Below are positions 44,135 through 53,323 of a DNA stretch of 64,000 nucleotides, in pieces; position 1 is the first letter of the stretch; each line of letters opens with the position of its first letter. The stretch is from contig NZ_AQXU01000019.1 of NCBI RefSeq assembly GCF_000376945.1, positions 124,001 through 188,000 of the forward strand, in the 5' to 3' direction. A model generated the notes under the pieces. It had not been told where the DNA came from. It made no database searches and saw nothing but the letters and a program-made list of their open reading frames with translations. This DNA comes from Leeia oryzae DSM 17879 (GTDB lineage Bacteria; Pseudomonadota; Gammaproteobacteria; Burkholderiales; Leeiaceae). A program made the position numbers and the translations under genes.

Positions 44135-44884
44135 TTAGTTCCGGGCATGGGATAACTGATATTCTTCTATCCCTTCCAGTTGCTCCAGTTCATCAGCGAT
44201 GTGCTGAATGGACGGGGTTCTCATGTTATGGATGTCGATCACTACAAAGCGCCACTCGATGTGGTTACCCTGCTTGGCTACCGACAGAGAGCCTTCCGCA
44301 AAGTTGAATCCCAAGGTGTGAATCCAGCTGCGCAAGAAATCGATAGTGGGTTTGTAACCTGCTTTGTAGCGGATATGCACCGCGACTGCCTGACGGCTGG
44401 GCAGCAGGTTTTCCAGTTTTGGTCCCCACATCATGCAGATGGCAGACAGTAGCCCCAGTGTGATGGAGGCGGCATAAAACCCCAGCCCGACCAGCACTCC
44501 GATGGCGGATGAGGCCCAGATAGAGGCCGCTGATGTCAGCCCGCTGATGGTAAAGCCGTCTTTCATGATGATGCCGGCCCCCAGAAAACCAACCCCGGTG
44601 ACAATGCCCTGTATGACCTGGGTAGGCTGAGAGGTGATCGCAACCCCAGTGTGTCCGCCAAACCAGAACTCGGGGTATCCCACCACGACAGTAAGCGCAG
44701 TCGAGGCCATGGCCACCAGGCCATAGGTACGCATGCCTGCTGCACGGCCGTGATACGACCGCTCGTAACCCACCAGCATCCCAAGCAGCAAGGCGCCAAA
44801 AATGTTCAGCGCAATGGTGACATTGGCGGCCAGAAAGGTCGTTGACCAATAGGCGGTCAGGGCGTCAATCGACAAAGTGTTCAT
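44135..44884 (-). CDS. MgtC/SapB family membrane protein
   Basis: A 249-residue inner-membrane protein. Several helices (FGALLLGMLVGYERS, GIVTGVGFLGAGIIMKDG, GLTSAASIWASSAIGVLVGLG) carry the MgtC signature, notably the GVGFLGAG and TSAASIW segments. A C-terminal ACT-like cytosolic domain follows (IEWRFVVIDIHNMRTPSI). In pathogens MgtC limits ATP synthase and aids growth at low magnesium; homologues in environmental bacteria are less clear. GAGG before the ATG at 44884 fixes the start. The gene converges with the GNAT gene, 10 bases away. Confidence 0.92.
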   Translation of the reverse strand: MNTLSIDALTAYWSTTFLAANVTIALNIFGALLLGMLVGYERSYHGRAAGMRTYGLVAMASTALTVVVGYPEFWFGGHTGVAITSQPTQVIQGIVTGVGFLGAGIIMKDGFTISGLTSAASIWASSAIGVLVGLGFYAASITLGLLSAICMMWGPKLENLLPSRQAVAVHIRYKAGYKPTIDFLRSWIHTLGFNFAEGSLSVAKQGNHIEWRFVVIDIHNMRTPSIQHIADELEQLEGIEEYQLSHARN

Positions 44885-45273
44885 GCATACCTCAGGTAAG
44901 GGGCCATATTTTTTGGCATGGCCATGATTTGGGAATATCGCGCCTGCAAGGGTATCTGTCAATTACTGTATACCGCTATTGAAGTGGATATTGCTAGAGT
45001 GACGGCCATTTTTTGGGCTGATCTTGCGAAAGATCTATGACTAAGCCGGAAGATGCATATTGGTGAAAAGGAACTCAAATAAACCAGCGGACGTTTAATC
45101 ATTAAGTCACGTAACCATCGGTATTCAATACGTTGGGTTGTTGATTTATCCGGACAGGGATTTATTTGAATTATTTTGAGTAAATTCGCCTTTGCCATTA
45201 CTGGTGATCTATTATACTTGATAAATTAATCTTGACTGGATAACCGGGCGATATGCCTAAAATCTGACGCGAT
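44885..45273. other. Divergent promoter region of mgtC and the MASE1 gene
   Basis: A gene-free 389 bases. Directly upstream of the mgtC ribosome-binding site the minus-strand leader can fold GGCCAT against ATGGCC (44902-44907 with 44918-44923). Towards the MASE1 gene, TTTGCC (45191-45196) and TATACT (45213-45218) form a weak sigma-70 pair. Confidence 0.45.
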
Positions 45274-46668
45274 ATGGATAAAAAGAATGTGACGGGTCTG
45301 GTATTGGCGAGCGTGTGTTATTTTCTGCTCGCAAAATTCGGAATGCTGATGTTTGCCATCCAGCCCAGCAATATTACACTGCTATGGCTGCCTTCCGGTA
45401 TATCCCTCATCATGTGTCTTCAGTGGGGTGTCCGGTCTTTTCCGTTTATTGTTGCGGCCAGCTTTTTAGCCAACTATGCCGGCATGCATACTCAGGAGGC
45501 GGGTTCCTATGTCTATTTGCTGGTAGCGGCCTGTATTGACGGTTTTTCCGGGGTGTTGTCCGCGACCTTGTTAAAGCGGTTTCTGCCCAATGGCTTGGTC
45601 AAAACACAGCATCTGTTTCCCTTTGTCGCGTGGGTGTGTCTGGCGTCTCCGTTAATTACCAGCCTGATGCTGACAGCAAATTTGCTGATTGGGCATTATA
45701 TCTCGCTGGCTGATGCTCCCGGGTTTGTGGGAATGCTGATTCTGGCTGACAGTTTAGGTATTTTGCTGGTGTATCCGGTGTATGCAGCCATGCAGGTTTC
45801 GTCTGAGCCGATGACAATGATCCAGAAGAAGTGGCTGACTGGCGCGGCAATTGTGCTACCTGTATTGTTGTTCTTTAGCACACTGGGTCCGGATTGGCTT
45901 ACCTTTTTTATGCTGCCAACGTTAGTCATCTTGTCATTTAGCGTGGGTATTTTCTGGACGGTGCTAATGAGTTCGCTGTCCATGGTGTTGACGGTGGCAG
46001 GGACGGCGCAGAAGCTTGGCCCGTTTGTCGGCGCTTCTGATCAGGAATCCCGCTTTGGACTGATGGCCTTTGCGTTTTCCAGTGCGCTTACCATTCTGGG
46101 GATCGCCTTGCAGAACCGCCAGTTGAAGATGGCCGAGTTCGGGCAAGAAAGATGGAAGTCCGAAGCCGAGACGGACGTGATGACCGGACTCTTTAACCGG
46201 CGAGCCTTTTTCCCGCTGCTTAACCGCATGCACCAGCAAGCCATTGTCTCGCAAAGCACTTATGCGGTTGCGGTGATTGATCTGGATAACTTCAAGCAAA
46301 TCAATGATCGTTTTGGGCATGCCGTAGGGGATGAAGTGCTGGTATCACTGGCGCATGTGCTGGTACACCATTGTCGTGCCGGTGACATTGCAGCACGTCT
46401 GGGCGGGGATGAGTTTGCGATGCTGATCCCGTTGGGTTCCGGCAAGGATGCCTTGTCTCTTTTACAGCGTGTACGCAGTGAAATTCTCGAGACAAAAGCA
46501 GTGGTTGGCGTCAATGATGAAGTCGCATTTGATGTCAGTATTGGTGTGGCGTTATTCGAGTCTGCCGCAGAGAGCGAAAATGATTTATTAAGGCGTGCCG
46601 ATAAAGCTTTATACAAAGCCAAAACAACCGGCCGAGGTCGTGTTGTATTGGCAGATGCTTATCAATAA
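45274..46668 (+). CDS. MASE1-GGDEF diguanylate cyclase
   Basis: A 464-residue inner-membrane protein expected to make cyclic di-GMP. The first 285 residues are about eight helices of a MASE1 sensor (NITLLWLPSGISLIMCL and SFPFIVAASFLANY are typical). The GGDEF domain is complete: DNFKQINDRFGHAVGDE, active-site GGDEF at 377-381 and the RxxD inhibitory site (RAGD, 368-371) at the proper distance, so product feedback is likely. No strong ribosome-binding site is visible. An intrinsic terminator follows, separating it from the binding-protein gene. Confidence 0.94.
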   Translation: MDKKNVTGLVLASVCYFLLAKFGMLMFAIQPSNITLLWLPSGISLIMCLQWGVRSFPFIVAASFLANYAGMHTQEAGSYVYLLVAACIDGFSGVLSATLLKRFLPNGLVKTQHLFPFVAWVCLASPLITSLMLTANLLIGHYISLADAPGFVGMLILADSLGILLVYPVYAAMQVSSEPMTMIQKKWLTGAAIVLPVLLFFSTLGPDWLTFFMLPTLVILSFSVGIFWTVLMSSLSMVLTVAGTAQKLGPFVGASDQESRFGLMAFAFSSALTILGIALQNRQLKMAEFGQERWKSEAETDVMTGLFNRRAFFPLLNRMHQQAIVSQSTYAVAVIDLDNFKQINDRFGHAVGDEVLVSLAHVLVHHCRAGDIAARLGGDEFAMLIPLGSGKDALSLLQRVRSEILETKAVVGVNDEVAFDVSIGVALFESAAESENDLLRRADKALYKAKTTGRGRVVLADAYQ

Positions 46669-46673
46669 ACCAT

Positions 46674-46710
46674 ATAGGCATTCCATATCAATATGCCTAT
46701 TGTGTTTTTT
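46674..46710 (+). terminator. Intrinsic terminator after the MASE1-GGDEF gene
   Basis: ATAGGCAT (46674-46681) pairs with ATGCCTAT (46693-46700) and is followed by TGTGTTTTTT. It starts six bases after the stop codon. Confidence 0.8.
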
Positions 46711-46817
46711 CCGGATTTTCTAATTTGAGGTTGCTCAATGACCTGTATTGACTATAAATCGAGTACAGGTATTAAGCTATTTTAAGTATTTAAACCCTCA
46801 ATTAATCCCGGTAACGC

Positions 46818-47624
46818 ATGACGCATATGAAAAACACCCTTGGCTGGCAAAGATTACAGAAAAGATGTGCTGTCGGCTTGCTGGCATGGGGAATGGTATT
46901 GCCTTTGCTTGCAGCCCCCCGGATTATCCCGTTTTATACCTACAATGAAGACCCTCCCTTTAACACCAGCCAGACCGAGGATAGCATCACCACCCTGTAT
47001 GCCCGGCTATTGTCCGAGCACTCCAAGGGGCAGTATCTGTTCAAACCCATGCAGATTCCTCGTTTGCGGCTTGATCGCATGCTGGAAAGGCCCAATTGGG
47101 ATGGCGTAATTGCCTGGGAGAATCCCAGATGGTTCTTTGACAATGCCAAGCGGAAGTTCTTCTGGAGCCTGCCCATTATTCAGGATCTGGATCTGGTGAT
47201 CTCCAATGTCAGGCGGCCGGTGGTCTATGATAAGTCGCTCTTGCCGATAAACCACCTGACCCTGGGGGCAATTAACGGCTACGTATTTGATGATGTGGAT
47301 AGCGCAATTGGTGCCGGCAAAATCACCATCAAGCGCGACGATGTGACCAGCCATGAAAAGAACCTGGAGAAACTGAAACTCCAGCGCATTGATGTAACAT
47401 TTGTAGCAAGAAGTTCTTTCATATACTATTTGAAAAAATATCCGCAAGACCGGAAATTTTTTTCAATTTCTGAAATTGATCGTGGAAGTTATTTTCGTTA
47501 TCTGTTCACCAGTTTGAAAAATCAAAAACTGATGGATTATATAAATGAAAGCATTCCGGTTCTTGACAAGAATCTGACCTGGCAGATGATGCGTAATACG
47601 TATTTTTTGCCCATGACTGATTAG
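46818..47624 (+). CDS. Orphan periplasmic solute-binding protein (SBP_bac_3-like)
   Basis: A 268-residue exported protein. A signal peptide (about residues 13-34, ending LLAAPR) precedes a periplasmic-binding-protein fold of the family-3/TctC-like amino-acid-binding size: IIPFYTYNEDPPFNTSQ at the N terminus resembles the opening strand of these proteins, and WDGVIAWENPRWF the domain-crossing region. No ABC transporter genes adjoin it. A Cache-type chemoreceptor starts 24 bases downstream on the same strand, so a role in delivering a ligand to that receptor, or in sensing, is more likely than transport. The family call is moderate. Confidence 0.75.
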   Translation: MTHMKNTLGWQRLQKRCAVGLLAWGMVLPLLAAPRIIPFYTYNEDPPFNTSQTEDSITTLYARLLSEHSKGQYLFKPMQIPRLRLDRMLERPNWDGVIAWENPRWFFDNAKRKFFWSLPIIQDLDLVISNVRRPVVYDKSLLPINHLTLGAINGYVFDDVDSAIGAGKITIKRDDVTSHEKNLEKLKLQRIDVTFVARSSFIYYLKKYPQDRKFFSISEIDRGSYFRYLFTSLKNQKLMDYINESIPVLDKNLTWQMMRNTYFLPMTD

Positions 47625-47648
47625 ATATCTACAGAAAAGAGCGAGACA

Positions 47649-49592
47649 ATGGCCAGACAATCTTCCATCAGCAAAAAACTGCTAATCAGTGTCACCACCA
47701 TCCTGCTGTTGTCGTTATGTTGTGTGGGATTTGTCTCCATTTATATCTTTAAATCTACCCTGACCGAGCGGGCCGAAAAGGTCGAGTTGCCACAAACCGT
47801 ACAGGCTATTCGCAATGACCTGGATAAAACCATTTCGGTGCCGCTTTACCAGGCATTGCAAGTGGCTAACAATACCTTTCTGGTGGACTGGCTGAATAAC
47901 GGGGAGCCGGAAGACGGGATTCCTGCCTGGCAGAAGTATGCCAACAAAGTGCAACAGACGGCCGGGGTACTTGGGGTGAATCTGGAGTCTGAAAAAACGC
48001 TGAACTACTATGATGGCCAAAAAGGTATTGCCAGAAAGCTGGAGCCTAATGGTAATGATGGCTGGTTCAAGCGTTTTCTCGATAGCGGCAAACCTTACGA
48101 ATTCAATCTGGGTACCGAACCCGGCAAACCAGGCGTGATGATGTTTATCAATGCCAGGATCAAAGACAGCCAGGCAACGCGGGCGAATGCCAGTATTGCG
48201 CTGGATGTGACCGCCATGGCGGACAAGATCAGAAATGTGTCGATTGGCAAAACCGGTCAGGTGTATGTGGTGGATGCCAGTGGCGGTATCCAGATTCACC
48301 GTAATCCGGATCTGGTAAAAGTGGCAGAGAAGGTGAATCTGGCTTCCTTGCCGGGCATGGCAGATGTGGCCAAATCGCTGCTGGTCAAAGCACCTTTTAA
48401 CCTGGCCCATTACAATAATGGCAAAGGCGAGATCATGGTGGCATCCAGTTATCTGGAAACGGCCAACTGGTTTGTGATTGTGGAGGTACCGGAGGCAGAG
48501 GTATATGCGGCCGTTACCAAGAGTCTCGAGCTGACCATTACCATTGTGGTCGCTGCCCTGATTGTGTCGCTGTTACTGATGGTGACGCTGCTAAAAACCA
48601 TTACCCGTCCGCTCAGCAAACTGCGCAAAGCCATGCTCGACCTGACCAGCGGGGAAGGGGACCTGACCCGTCGGCTGCAGATCGAGAGCCATGACGAAAT
48701 CGGTGAAATTGCCCAGTATTTCAATTCGTTCATGGAACAGCTGCATGTCATGTTCAAGCGCGTTCATGAACAGACCGTGACCCTGAATGACAGCGTGAAA
48801 CAACTGGGTGACATGACCGACAACCTGCAGCGCGATGCCCAGGAGAACGCCGGCATTGCTGAAGCAACGGCCGCAACGGTAGAAGAAGTGACTGTGAGTG
48901 TGGCCCACATTGCCGACAATACGCGAGATGCCGCGCAGATCGTCAAGGATGCGGGCAGCCTGTGTGCCGACAGTTCGACATCGGTCACCAGTGTTTCTCA
49001 TGAGATCCAGAACGTGGCCCAGTCCATTCACGGCCTCACCCAGGTCATTAGCGACCTGGAGTCCGGCTCCGGCAAAATCGGCTCTGTGGCGAACGTGATC
49101 AAGGAAATTGCCGAGCAGACCAACCTGCTGGCGCTCAATGCGGCCATTGAGGCTGCGCGAGCCGGCGAACAGGGACGCGGTTTTGCAGTGGTAGCGGACG
49201 AGGTAAGGAAACTGGCGGCCCGAACCAGTACCGCAACCATCGAGATTGACCAGCTTGTTTCCTATATGCGACAAGCCACCATTCAGGCAATTTCCAGCGT
49301 GCAACATACGGACGGCTCTGTGAAAACCGGTGTTGAACTGATGAACGTGGCCTTGAAACAGATGGAAAACATCCAGTCCAGCATGGCGCTGGTGGTGGAC
49401 AAGACCAATGAAATTCGTGATGCGGCAGAAGAACAGACCCGAGCGACGGAAGACCTGGCCAGTTCTGCCGAGAATATGTCGCGCAGGGTGCAGGATGAAG
49501 AACATGAAATCATGCGTACCAATCATGTGATTGATGCGCTGGAGAACCTGTCGGTAGAACTTAACCATATTGTCAGTCGCTTCAAGATTTGA
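47649..49592 (+). CDS. Methyl-accepting chemotaxis protein with periplasmic Cache-type domain
   Basis: A 647-residue chemoreceptor. A membrane helix near residues 10-32 is followed by a periplasmic domain of about 250 residues with a double-Cache look ([20 protein letters not shown] is the usual distal Cache strand pair), a second helix near 297-317 and HAMP ([18 protein letters not shown]). The signalling hairpin [20 protein letters not shown] begins near 486. There is no CheR-binding pentapeptide. The gene follows an orphan binding protein by 24 bases and probably shares its transcript. It ends in a strong terminator. Confidence 0.96.
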   Translation: MARQSSISKKLLISVTTILLLSLCCVGFVSIYIFKSTLTERAEKVELPQTVQAIRNDLDKTISVPLYQALQVANNTFLVDWLNNGEPEDGIPAWQKYANKVQQTAGVLGVNLESEKTLNYYDGQKGIARKLEPNGNDGWFKRFLDSGKPYEFNLGTEPGKPGVMMFINARIKDSQATRANASIALDVTAMADKIRNVSIGKTGQVYVVDASGGIQIHRNPDLVKVAEKVNLASLPGMADVAKSLLVKAPFNLAHYNNGKGEIMVASSYLETANWFVIVEVPEAEVYAAVTKSLELTITIVVAALIVSLLLMVTLLKTITRPLSKLRKAMLDLTSGEGDLTRRLQIESHDEIGEIAQYFNSFMEQLHVMFKRVHEQTVTLNDSVKQLGDMTDNLQRDAQENAGIAEATAATVEEVTVSVAHIADNTRDAAQIVKDAGSLCADSSTSVTSVSHEIQNVAQSIHGLTQVISDLESGSGKIGSVANVIKEIAEQTNLLALNAAIEAARAGEQGRGFAVVADEVRKLAARTSTATIEIDQLVSYMRQATIQAISSVQHTDGSVKTGVELMNVALKQMENIQSSMALVVDKTNEIRDAAEEQTRATEDLASSAENMSRRVQDEEHEIMRTNHVIDALENLSVELNHIVSRFKI

Positions 49593-49623
49593 TCATTCCC
49601 TACTGCTGTTGTGACCCCTCATG

Positions 49624-49656
49624 AAACCCCGGGTAATTGCCCGGGGTTTTTCTTTT
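49624..49656 (+). terminator. Strong intrinsic terminator after the chemoreceptor
   Basis: A perfect 10-bp stem (49624-49633 with 49640-49649), a 6-base loop and a T-rich tail (TTCTTTT). Confidence 0.95.
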
Positions 49657-49719
49657 CCGTTGATCTCCGGAATGTTTGGGAGGACCCGGGTGTGTGGCTG
49701 ATAACCTAAACACCACTTG

Positions 49720-49781
49720 TTTGATCAAATTATTGAATTTCAGGCAAATTAATGTTCTAATTCTTTGAAAATTTGATCAAA
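49720..49781. promoter_or_regulatory. Two identical TTTGATCAAA palindromes 52 bp apart
   Basis: The palindrome TTTGATCAAA occurs at 49720-49729 and 49772-49781, both followed by T. The step of 52 bp is five turns of B-DNA, so both sites face the same side of the helix. They lie 99 and 151 bases before the first dehydrogenase gene, within an AT-rich stretch. A regulator that loops or polymerises across them is likely; its identity is unknown. Confidence 0.7.
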
Positions 49782-49879
49782 TAACAATGGGTTTTCGGCG
49801 AGGCCAGAAGTTCTGAGGCCTGTATCTACCAGATGCAGGCAGCGGACGCTGACTGCACCGGAAACCACAGGAGAGAGAC

Positions 49880-50662
49880 ATGCACGCTTTGTTCAACCTG
49901 CAAGGCCAGGTGGCGCTGATAACGGGCGCTGGCAGTGCCGAAGGCATCGGGTTTGCCTGTGCCAGGCTGCTGGCAGAGTTAGGGGCAAGAGTGGCCATTA
50001 CGGCCACCGGGCCACGGATTCACGAACGGGCCAAAGAGCTGCAGACGGCCGGGCATCAGTCCAAGGGTTATATCGCGGACCTGACCGATCGGCAGCAAAC
50101 CCGGGACTTGCTGTCCAGTATTCATGAGGATTTCGGTCGGGTGGATATTCTGGTCAACAATGCGGGCATGTCCAAAGAAGGTTCTCCCGAGGTTTATCAG
50201 CTGTTTCATGAAAGTGACGACGATGAATGGGACATTGCCATCGAGCGGAACCTGACGACCTGTTACAACGTGACACGGCAAGTCATTGCCGGCATGGTAG
50301 AGCGCAAGTACGGACGCATTGTGAATGTGTCTTCAGTCACGGGGCCACTGGTCAGCGGCCGTGGTCTGGCGGCTTACAGTGCGGCCAAGGCCGCCATGAT
50401 CGGCATGAGTCGCAGCATTGCACTGGATGTGGCATCCGACGGCATCACTATCAACAACGTGGCGCCTGGCTGGGTGGCGACGGCTTCTCAGACGTCAGAT
50501 GAAAAAGTGGCATCTGGCTATACCCCGCTGGGGCGAGCGGGTACGCCGGCAGAGATGGCCAGCATGGTCGCGTTTCTGGCCAGCCCTGGTGCCAGTTACA
50601 TTACCGGACAAATGATGGTGGTAGATGGGGGTAATTGTTTGCAGGAGCATAAAGGCGCATGA
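49880..50662 (+). CDS. Short-chain dehydrogenase/reductase (SDR)
   Basis: A 260-residue classical SDR. The cofactor motif is TGAGSAEGIG (residues 15-24), the structural NNAG is present, and the catalytic Tyr-x-x-x-Lys is YSAAK with Ser in VNVSSVTG. Closest-looking relatives are 3-oxoacyl-ACP reductase-like and alcohol/sugar dehydrogenases; the substrate is open. Good ribosome-binding site (AGGAGAGAG before the ATG). Its stop overlaps the start of the next SDR by four bases (ATGA), so the pair is translationally coupled and probably acts on the same pathway. Confidence 0.92.
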   Translation: MHALFNLQGQVALITGAGSAEGIGFACARLLAELGARVAITATGPRIHERAKELQTAGHQSKGYIADLTDRQQTRDLLSSIHEDFGRVDILVNNAGMSKEGSPEVYQLFHESDDDEWDIAIERNLTTCYNVTRQVIAGMVERKYGRIVNVSSVTGPLVSGRGLAAYSAAKAAMIGMSRSIALDVASDGITINNVAPGWVATASQTSDEKVASGYTPLGRAGTPAEMASMVAFLASPGASYITGQMMVVDGGNCLQEHKGA

Positions 50663-51441
50663 ATACGATATTTTCCAGCCAGCTGTTTGAAGGCAAAGTC
50701 ATTCTGATTACCGGCGCTGGCGGTGGTGTGGGCCGTGCCACGGCAGCCTTGCTGAGCAGTCTGGGCGCATCGGTAGTGCTGGCCGATAGCAAGCCGGACC
50801 CGCTCTGTGCGGTGGCGGCGCAGGTGGGTGGTTTTCCGATTCTGGCGGATTTGCGCCGTGCCAGCGAGTGCGAGCGCATTGTTGCAATGACGCTGGAGCA
50901 TTATGGCCAGCTGGACGGGTTGGTGAATTGTGCGGGGGTCTGGGTAGAGGGCGACAGCAGTCTGGCCACCGAAGAAGACTGGGCGCGCTGCATGGACGTG
51001 AACCTGAAAGGCAGCTTTTTCATGTGTTCACGTGCCATTCCGGCCTTGAAGGAAACCCGCGGGGCGATTGTGAATATCAGCTCTGACGCGGGCGTGACCG
51101 GCAACGCTGGTGCGGCCATTTATTGTGCCAGCAAAGGCGGTGTTACCATCATGAGCAAGTCTCTGGCAATCGAACTGGCCCCGTTTGGCATTCGCGTCAA
51201 TGCCTTGTGTCCGTCCGACATCATGAGCCCGATGCTGACCTTTCAGGCGGAAAAATTTGGGGAAGGTGACCCGGGCAGTTACTTTCGCAAACTGTTATCC
51301 AACTATCCGCAAGGGGAGCAGGCCCGCTTTATCGAGCCGGCAGAAGTTGCCCAGTATATTGCCTATCTGTTGTCGCCTGCCGGGCACGCCATTACCGGTG
51401 CCAGTGTCATGATGGATTTTGGCGTGACTTCCGGGTATTGA
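50659..51441 (+). CDS. Short-chain dehydrogenase/reductase (SDR)
   Basis: A 260-residue classical SDR with TGAGGGVGRA as cofactor loop, NCAG in place of NNAG, and the catalytic Ser (VNISSDAG) and YCASK. It differs clearly from the SDR before it and so is not a recent duplicate. Asp in LADSKPDP after the second strand suggests NAD(H) rather than NADP(H). The coupling to the upstream SDR suggests that the two oxidise or reduce successive or stereochemically different groups of one substrate. Confidence 0.92.
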   Translation: MNTIFSSQLFEGKVILITGAGGGVGRATAALLSSLGASVVLADSKPDPLCAVAAQVGGFPILADLRRASECERIVAMTLEHYGQLDGLVNCAGVWVEGDSSLATEEDWARCMDVNLKGSFFMCSRAIPALKETRGAIVNISSDAGVTGNAGAAIYCASKGGVTIMSKSLAIELAPFGIRVNALCPSDIMSPMLTFQAEKFGEGDPGSYFRKLLSNYPQGEQARFIEPAEVAQYIAYLLSPAGHAITGASVMMDFGVTSGY

Positions 51442-51465
51442 GAGGGCCATGCCGCATGGCAGAGG

Positions 51466-52992
51466 TCAGCTGTAAGCGCAGCTCTGGTTTCTGCCATTGG
51501 ATTTGGCCTGGTACAGCGCCACATCTGCTGCGGCCATTAGCATCGGCGGGTCTGCCGGGTGCAGGTCGGTACTGCAGGCATACCCGACGCTGACGGTAAT
51601 GATGTGTTCCGGGCTAGCGATATGCTCGATCTGAAGTGCCCGGATACAGGCTATGATTTTTTCGGCTACGCGATGCGCACCGTCCTTGCCGGTTTCTGGC
51701 AGCACCACCACAAATTCTTCCCCGCCAAACCGGGCCAGGATGTCTGCTGGCCGCTGGACGCAGCTGGCAATCCCTCTGGCGACCGCAATCAGGGCTTCGT
51801 CACCGGTGTGGTGGCCGTAGGTATCGTTATAGCGTTTGAACCAGTCGATATCGATAAACAAGATGGATAAAGGCTGATGGTTCCGTTGTACCCGTTGCCA
51901 TTCCTGCGGCAGGCGCTCGTCCAGCATGCGCCGGTTATGAATGCCGGTAAGACCGTCTTCTCGCGAGAGCAGAAACAGGTCTTTTTCTACCGTCAGCCGG
52001 CGCTTGAATTCTTGGGTCAGGAACCAGGTGGTGATCAGCAGTGCCAGTACCAGCACCCCGGATAAAATACCGATATAGAGCGCGTGCCGGCGCCACTCTG
52101 CCAGCATGTCGCGCGTGCTGGTGCCGACATTGACGGTAAAGGGAAGATTATCGAACGCTTTGAAGGTTAACAGGCGTTCTTCGCCGTCAAATGACGAGAC
52201 GCCGATAAAGTAGGGTTCACGCAGTTGCAGATAGCGCTTGAAATTGGGGTTGTGACTGATGTCGCTACCGATGAGTTTTTCCCGATAGGGTATCCGCATC
52301 ACGATGGTGCCATTGTTCTGGATAAGCACAACAGAGCTGTGCTCGCCCAGCTTTAACCCGGAGAGCAATTGCCTGAAATAGTCCAGCTCGATACCGCCTA
52401 CCACCACGCCGGCAAAGCTGCCATCAATATGGCTGACCCTGCGGCTGAGCAGCAGAATCAGCTTGTTGTCCCAGTCATGGGCTACTTTTGGGGGGCTGAT
52501 ATAAAGCCCGCTCACCGGATTGTTCTTGTGGGCGGTAAACCAGCTTTGTTCTTTGTAATTGCCGGCAAAGGGGGAGTAGTTGAGCGAGTTGACCACGTTA
52601 TTGCCATTTGCATCAATAAACGCCACGCCACCCATGAAATGGCTCTCTGTCACCGCCCTGTCAAAGAGGATGCTGCGGCGATAATTGCCAGGCATCTGCA
52701 TCACGGCCGGGTCGTTGACGCCATTTACAACCGCTTGTAGCGAATTGTCGAACAGTTCCAGATTCCGGCTGATGTCCCGCTCGACTATCAGGCTGAGATT
52801 GCCTGCATTTTCTGCTGCATGTGCAAGAATCTCGCGGCGCTCATATTGCAGTTCCAGTGTGACCATCGAAATCATGATGATGGCCGTTAGCAATGGGCCG
52901 ATAAAGATAAAGTTCGGATTTTTGGCCCATAGCTGGCCAAACCATTTGCGGATAGCAATCAGGTGCGGATTAGTCAGTAAGCGTTGAGGCAT
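51466..52992 (-). CDS. Cache-GGDEF diguanylate cyclase
   Basis: A 508-residue membrane protein. Helices at about residues 29-47 and 307-325 flank a periplasmic double-Cache sensor (VAFIDANGNNVVNSLNYS and VVLIQNNGTIVMRIPY are typical). The GGDEF domain has IDIDWFKRYNDTYGHHTGDE, an active-site GGEEF (423-427) and an RxxD inhibitory site (RPAD, from 414) at the right spacing. It should make cyclic di-GMP under the control of an extracellular ligand and of product feedback. It converges with the SDR pair (24 bases apart). Confidence 0.94.
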   Translation of the reverse strand: MPQRLLTNPHLIAIRKWFGQLWAKNPNFIFIGPLLTAIIMISMVTLELQYERREILAHAAENAGNLSLIVERDISRNLELFDNSLQAVVNGVNDPAVMQMPGNYRRSILFDRAVTESHFMGGVAFIDANGNNVVNSLNYSPFAGNYKEQSWFTAHKNNPVSGLYISPPKVAHDWDNKLILLLSRRVSHIDGSFAGVVVGGIELDYFRQLLSGLKLGEHSSVVLIQNNGTIVMRIPYREKLIGSDISHNPNFKRYLQLREPYFIGVSSFDGEERLLTFKAFDNLPFTVNVGTSTRDMLAEWRRHALYIGILSGVLVLALLITTWFLTQEFKRRLTVEKDLFLLSREDGLTGIHNRRMLDERLPQEWQRVQRNHQPLSILFIDIDWFKRYNDTYGHHTGDEALIAVARGIASCVQRPADILARFGGEEFVVVLPETGKDGAHRVAEKIIACIRALQIEHIASPEHIITVSVGYACSTDLHPADPPMLMAAADVALYQAKSNGRNQSCAYS

Positions 52993-53323
52993 CCGTTTTT
53001 AATCCCCGGACTGGCGCATGTGAAATAAGTGGCGATTCATCTTCTATCTGGCTGGCGATGACGCATTCCTGGATGGATTATAGACGCAGTCTTTCATATG
53101 ACATGCTGGTTTGGTGCAAAAAAACAGCTTAAGTTCAGCGGATGCCGCCAGTTTGGAGTTGTGTGCTGGTTGCATGGGGGAATCGCCACCAGCCACAGTA
53201 GCTGCCACTACCTGGCAGATTTATTGAGACCCAGCCAGAAAACCCGTTAGACTCCGTTCTGCCACGGCGGTGTGAGATCCGGCGAAGGCATGGCTGCACG
53301 AATTCAAGTATAGGGTATCCGGC
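52993..53323. other. Divergent region between Cache-GGDEF and nhaR
   Basis: About 330 bases with no gene, terminator or clear operator. It should hold both promoters; I cannot place them. Confidence 0.45.
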
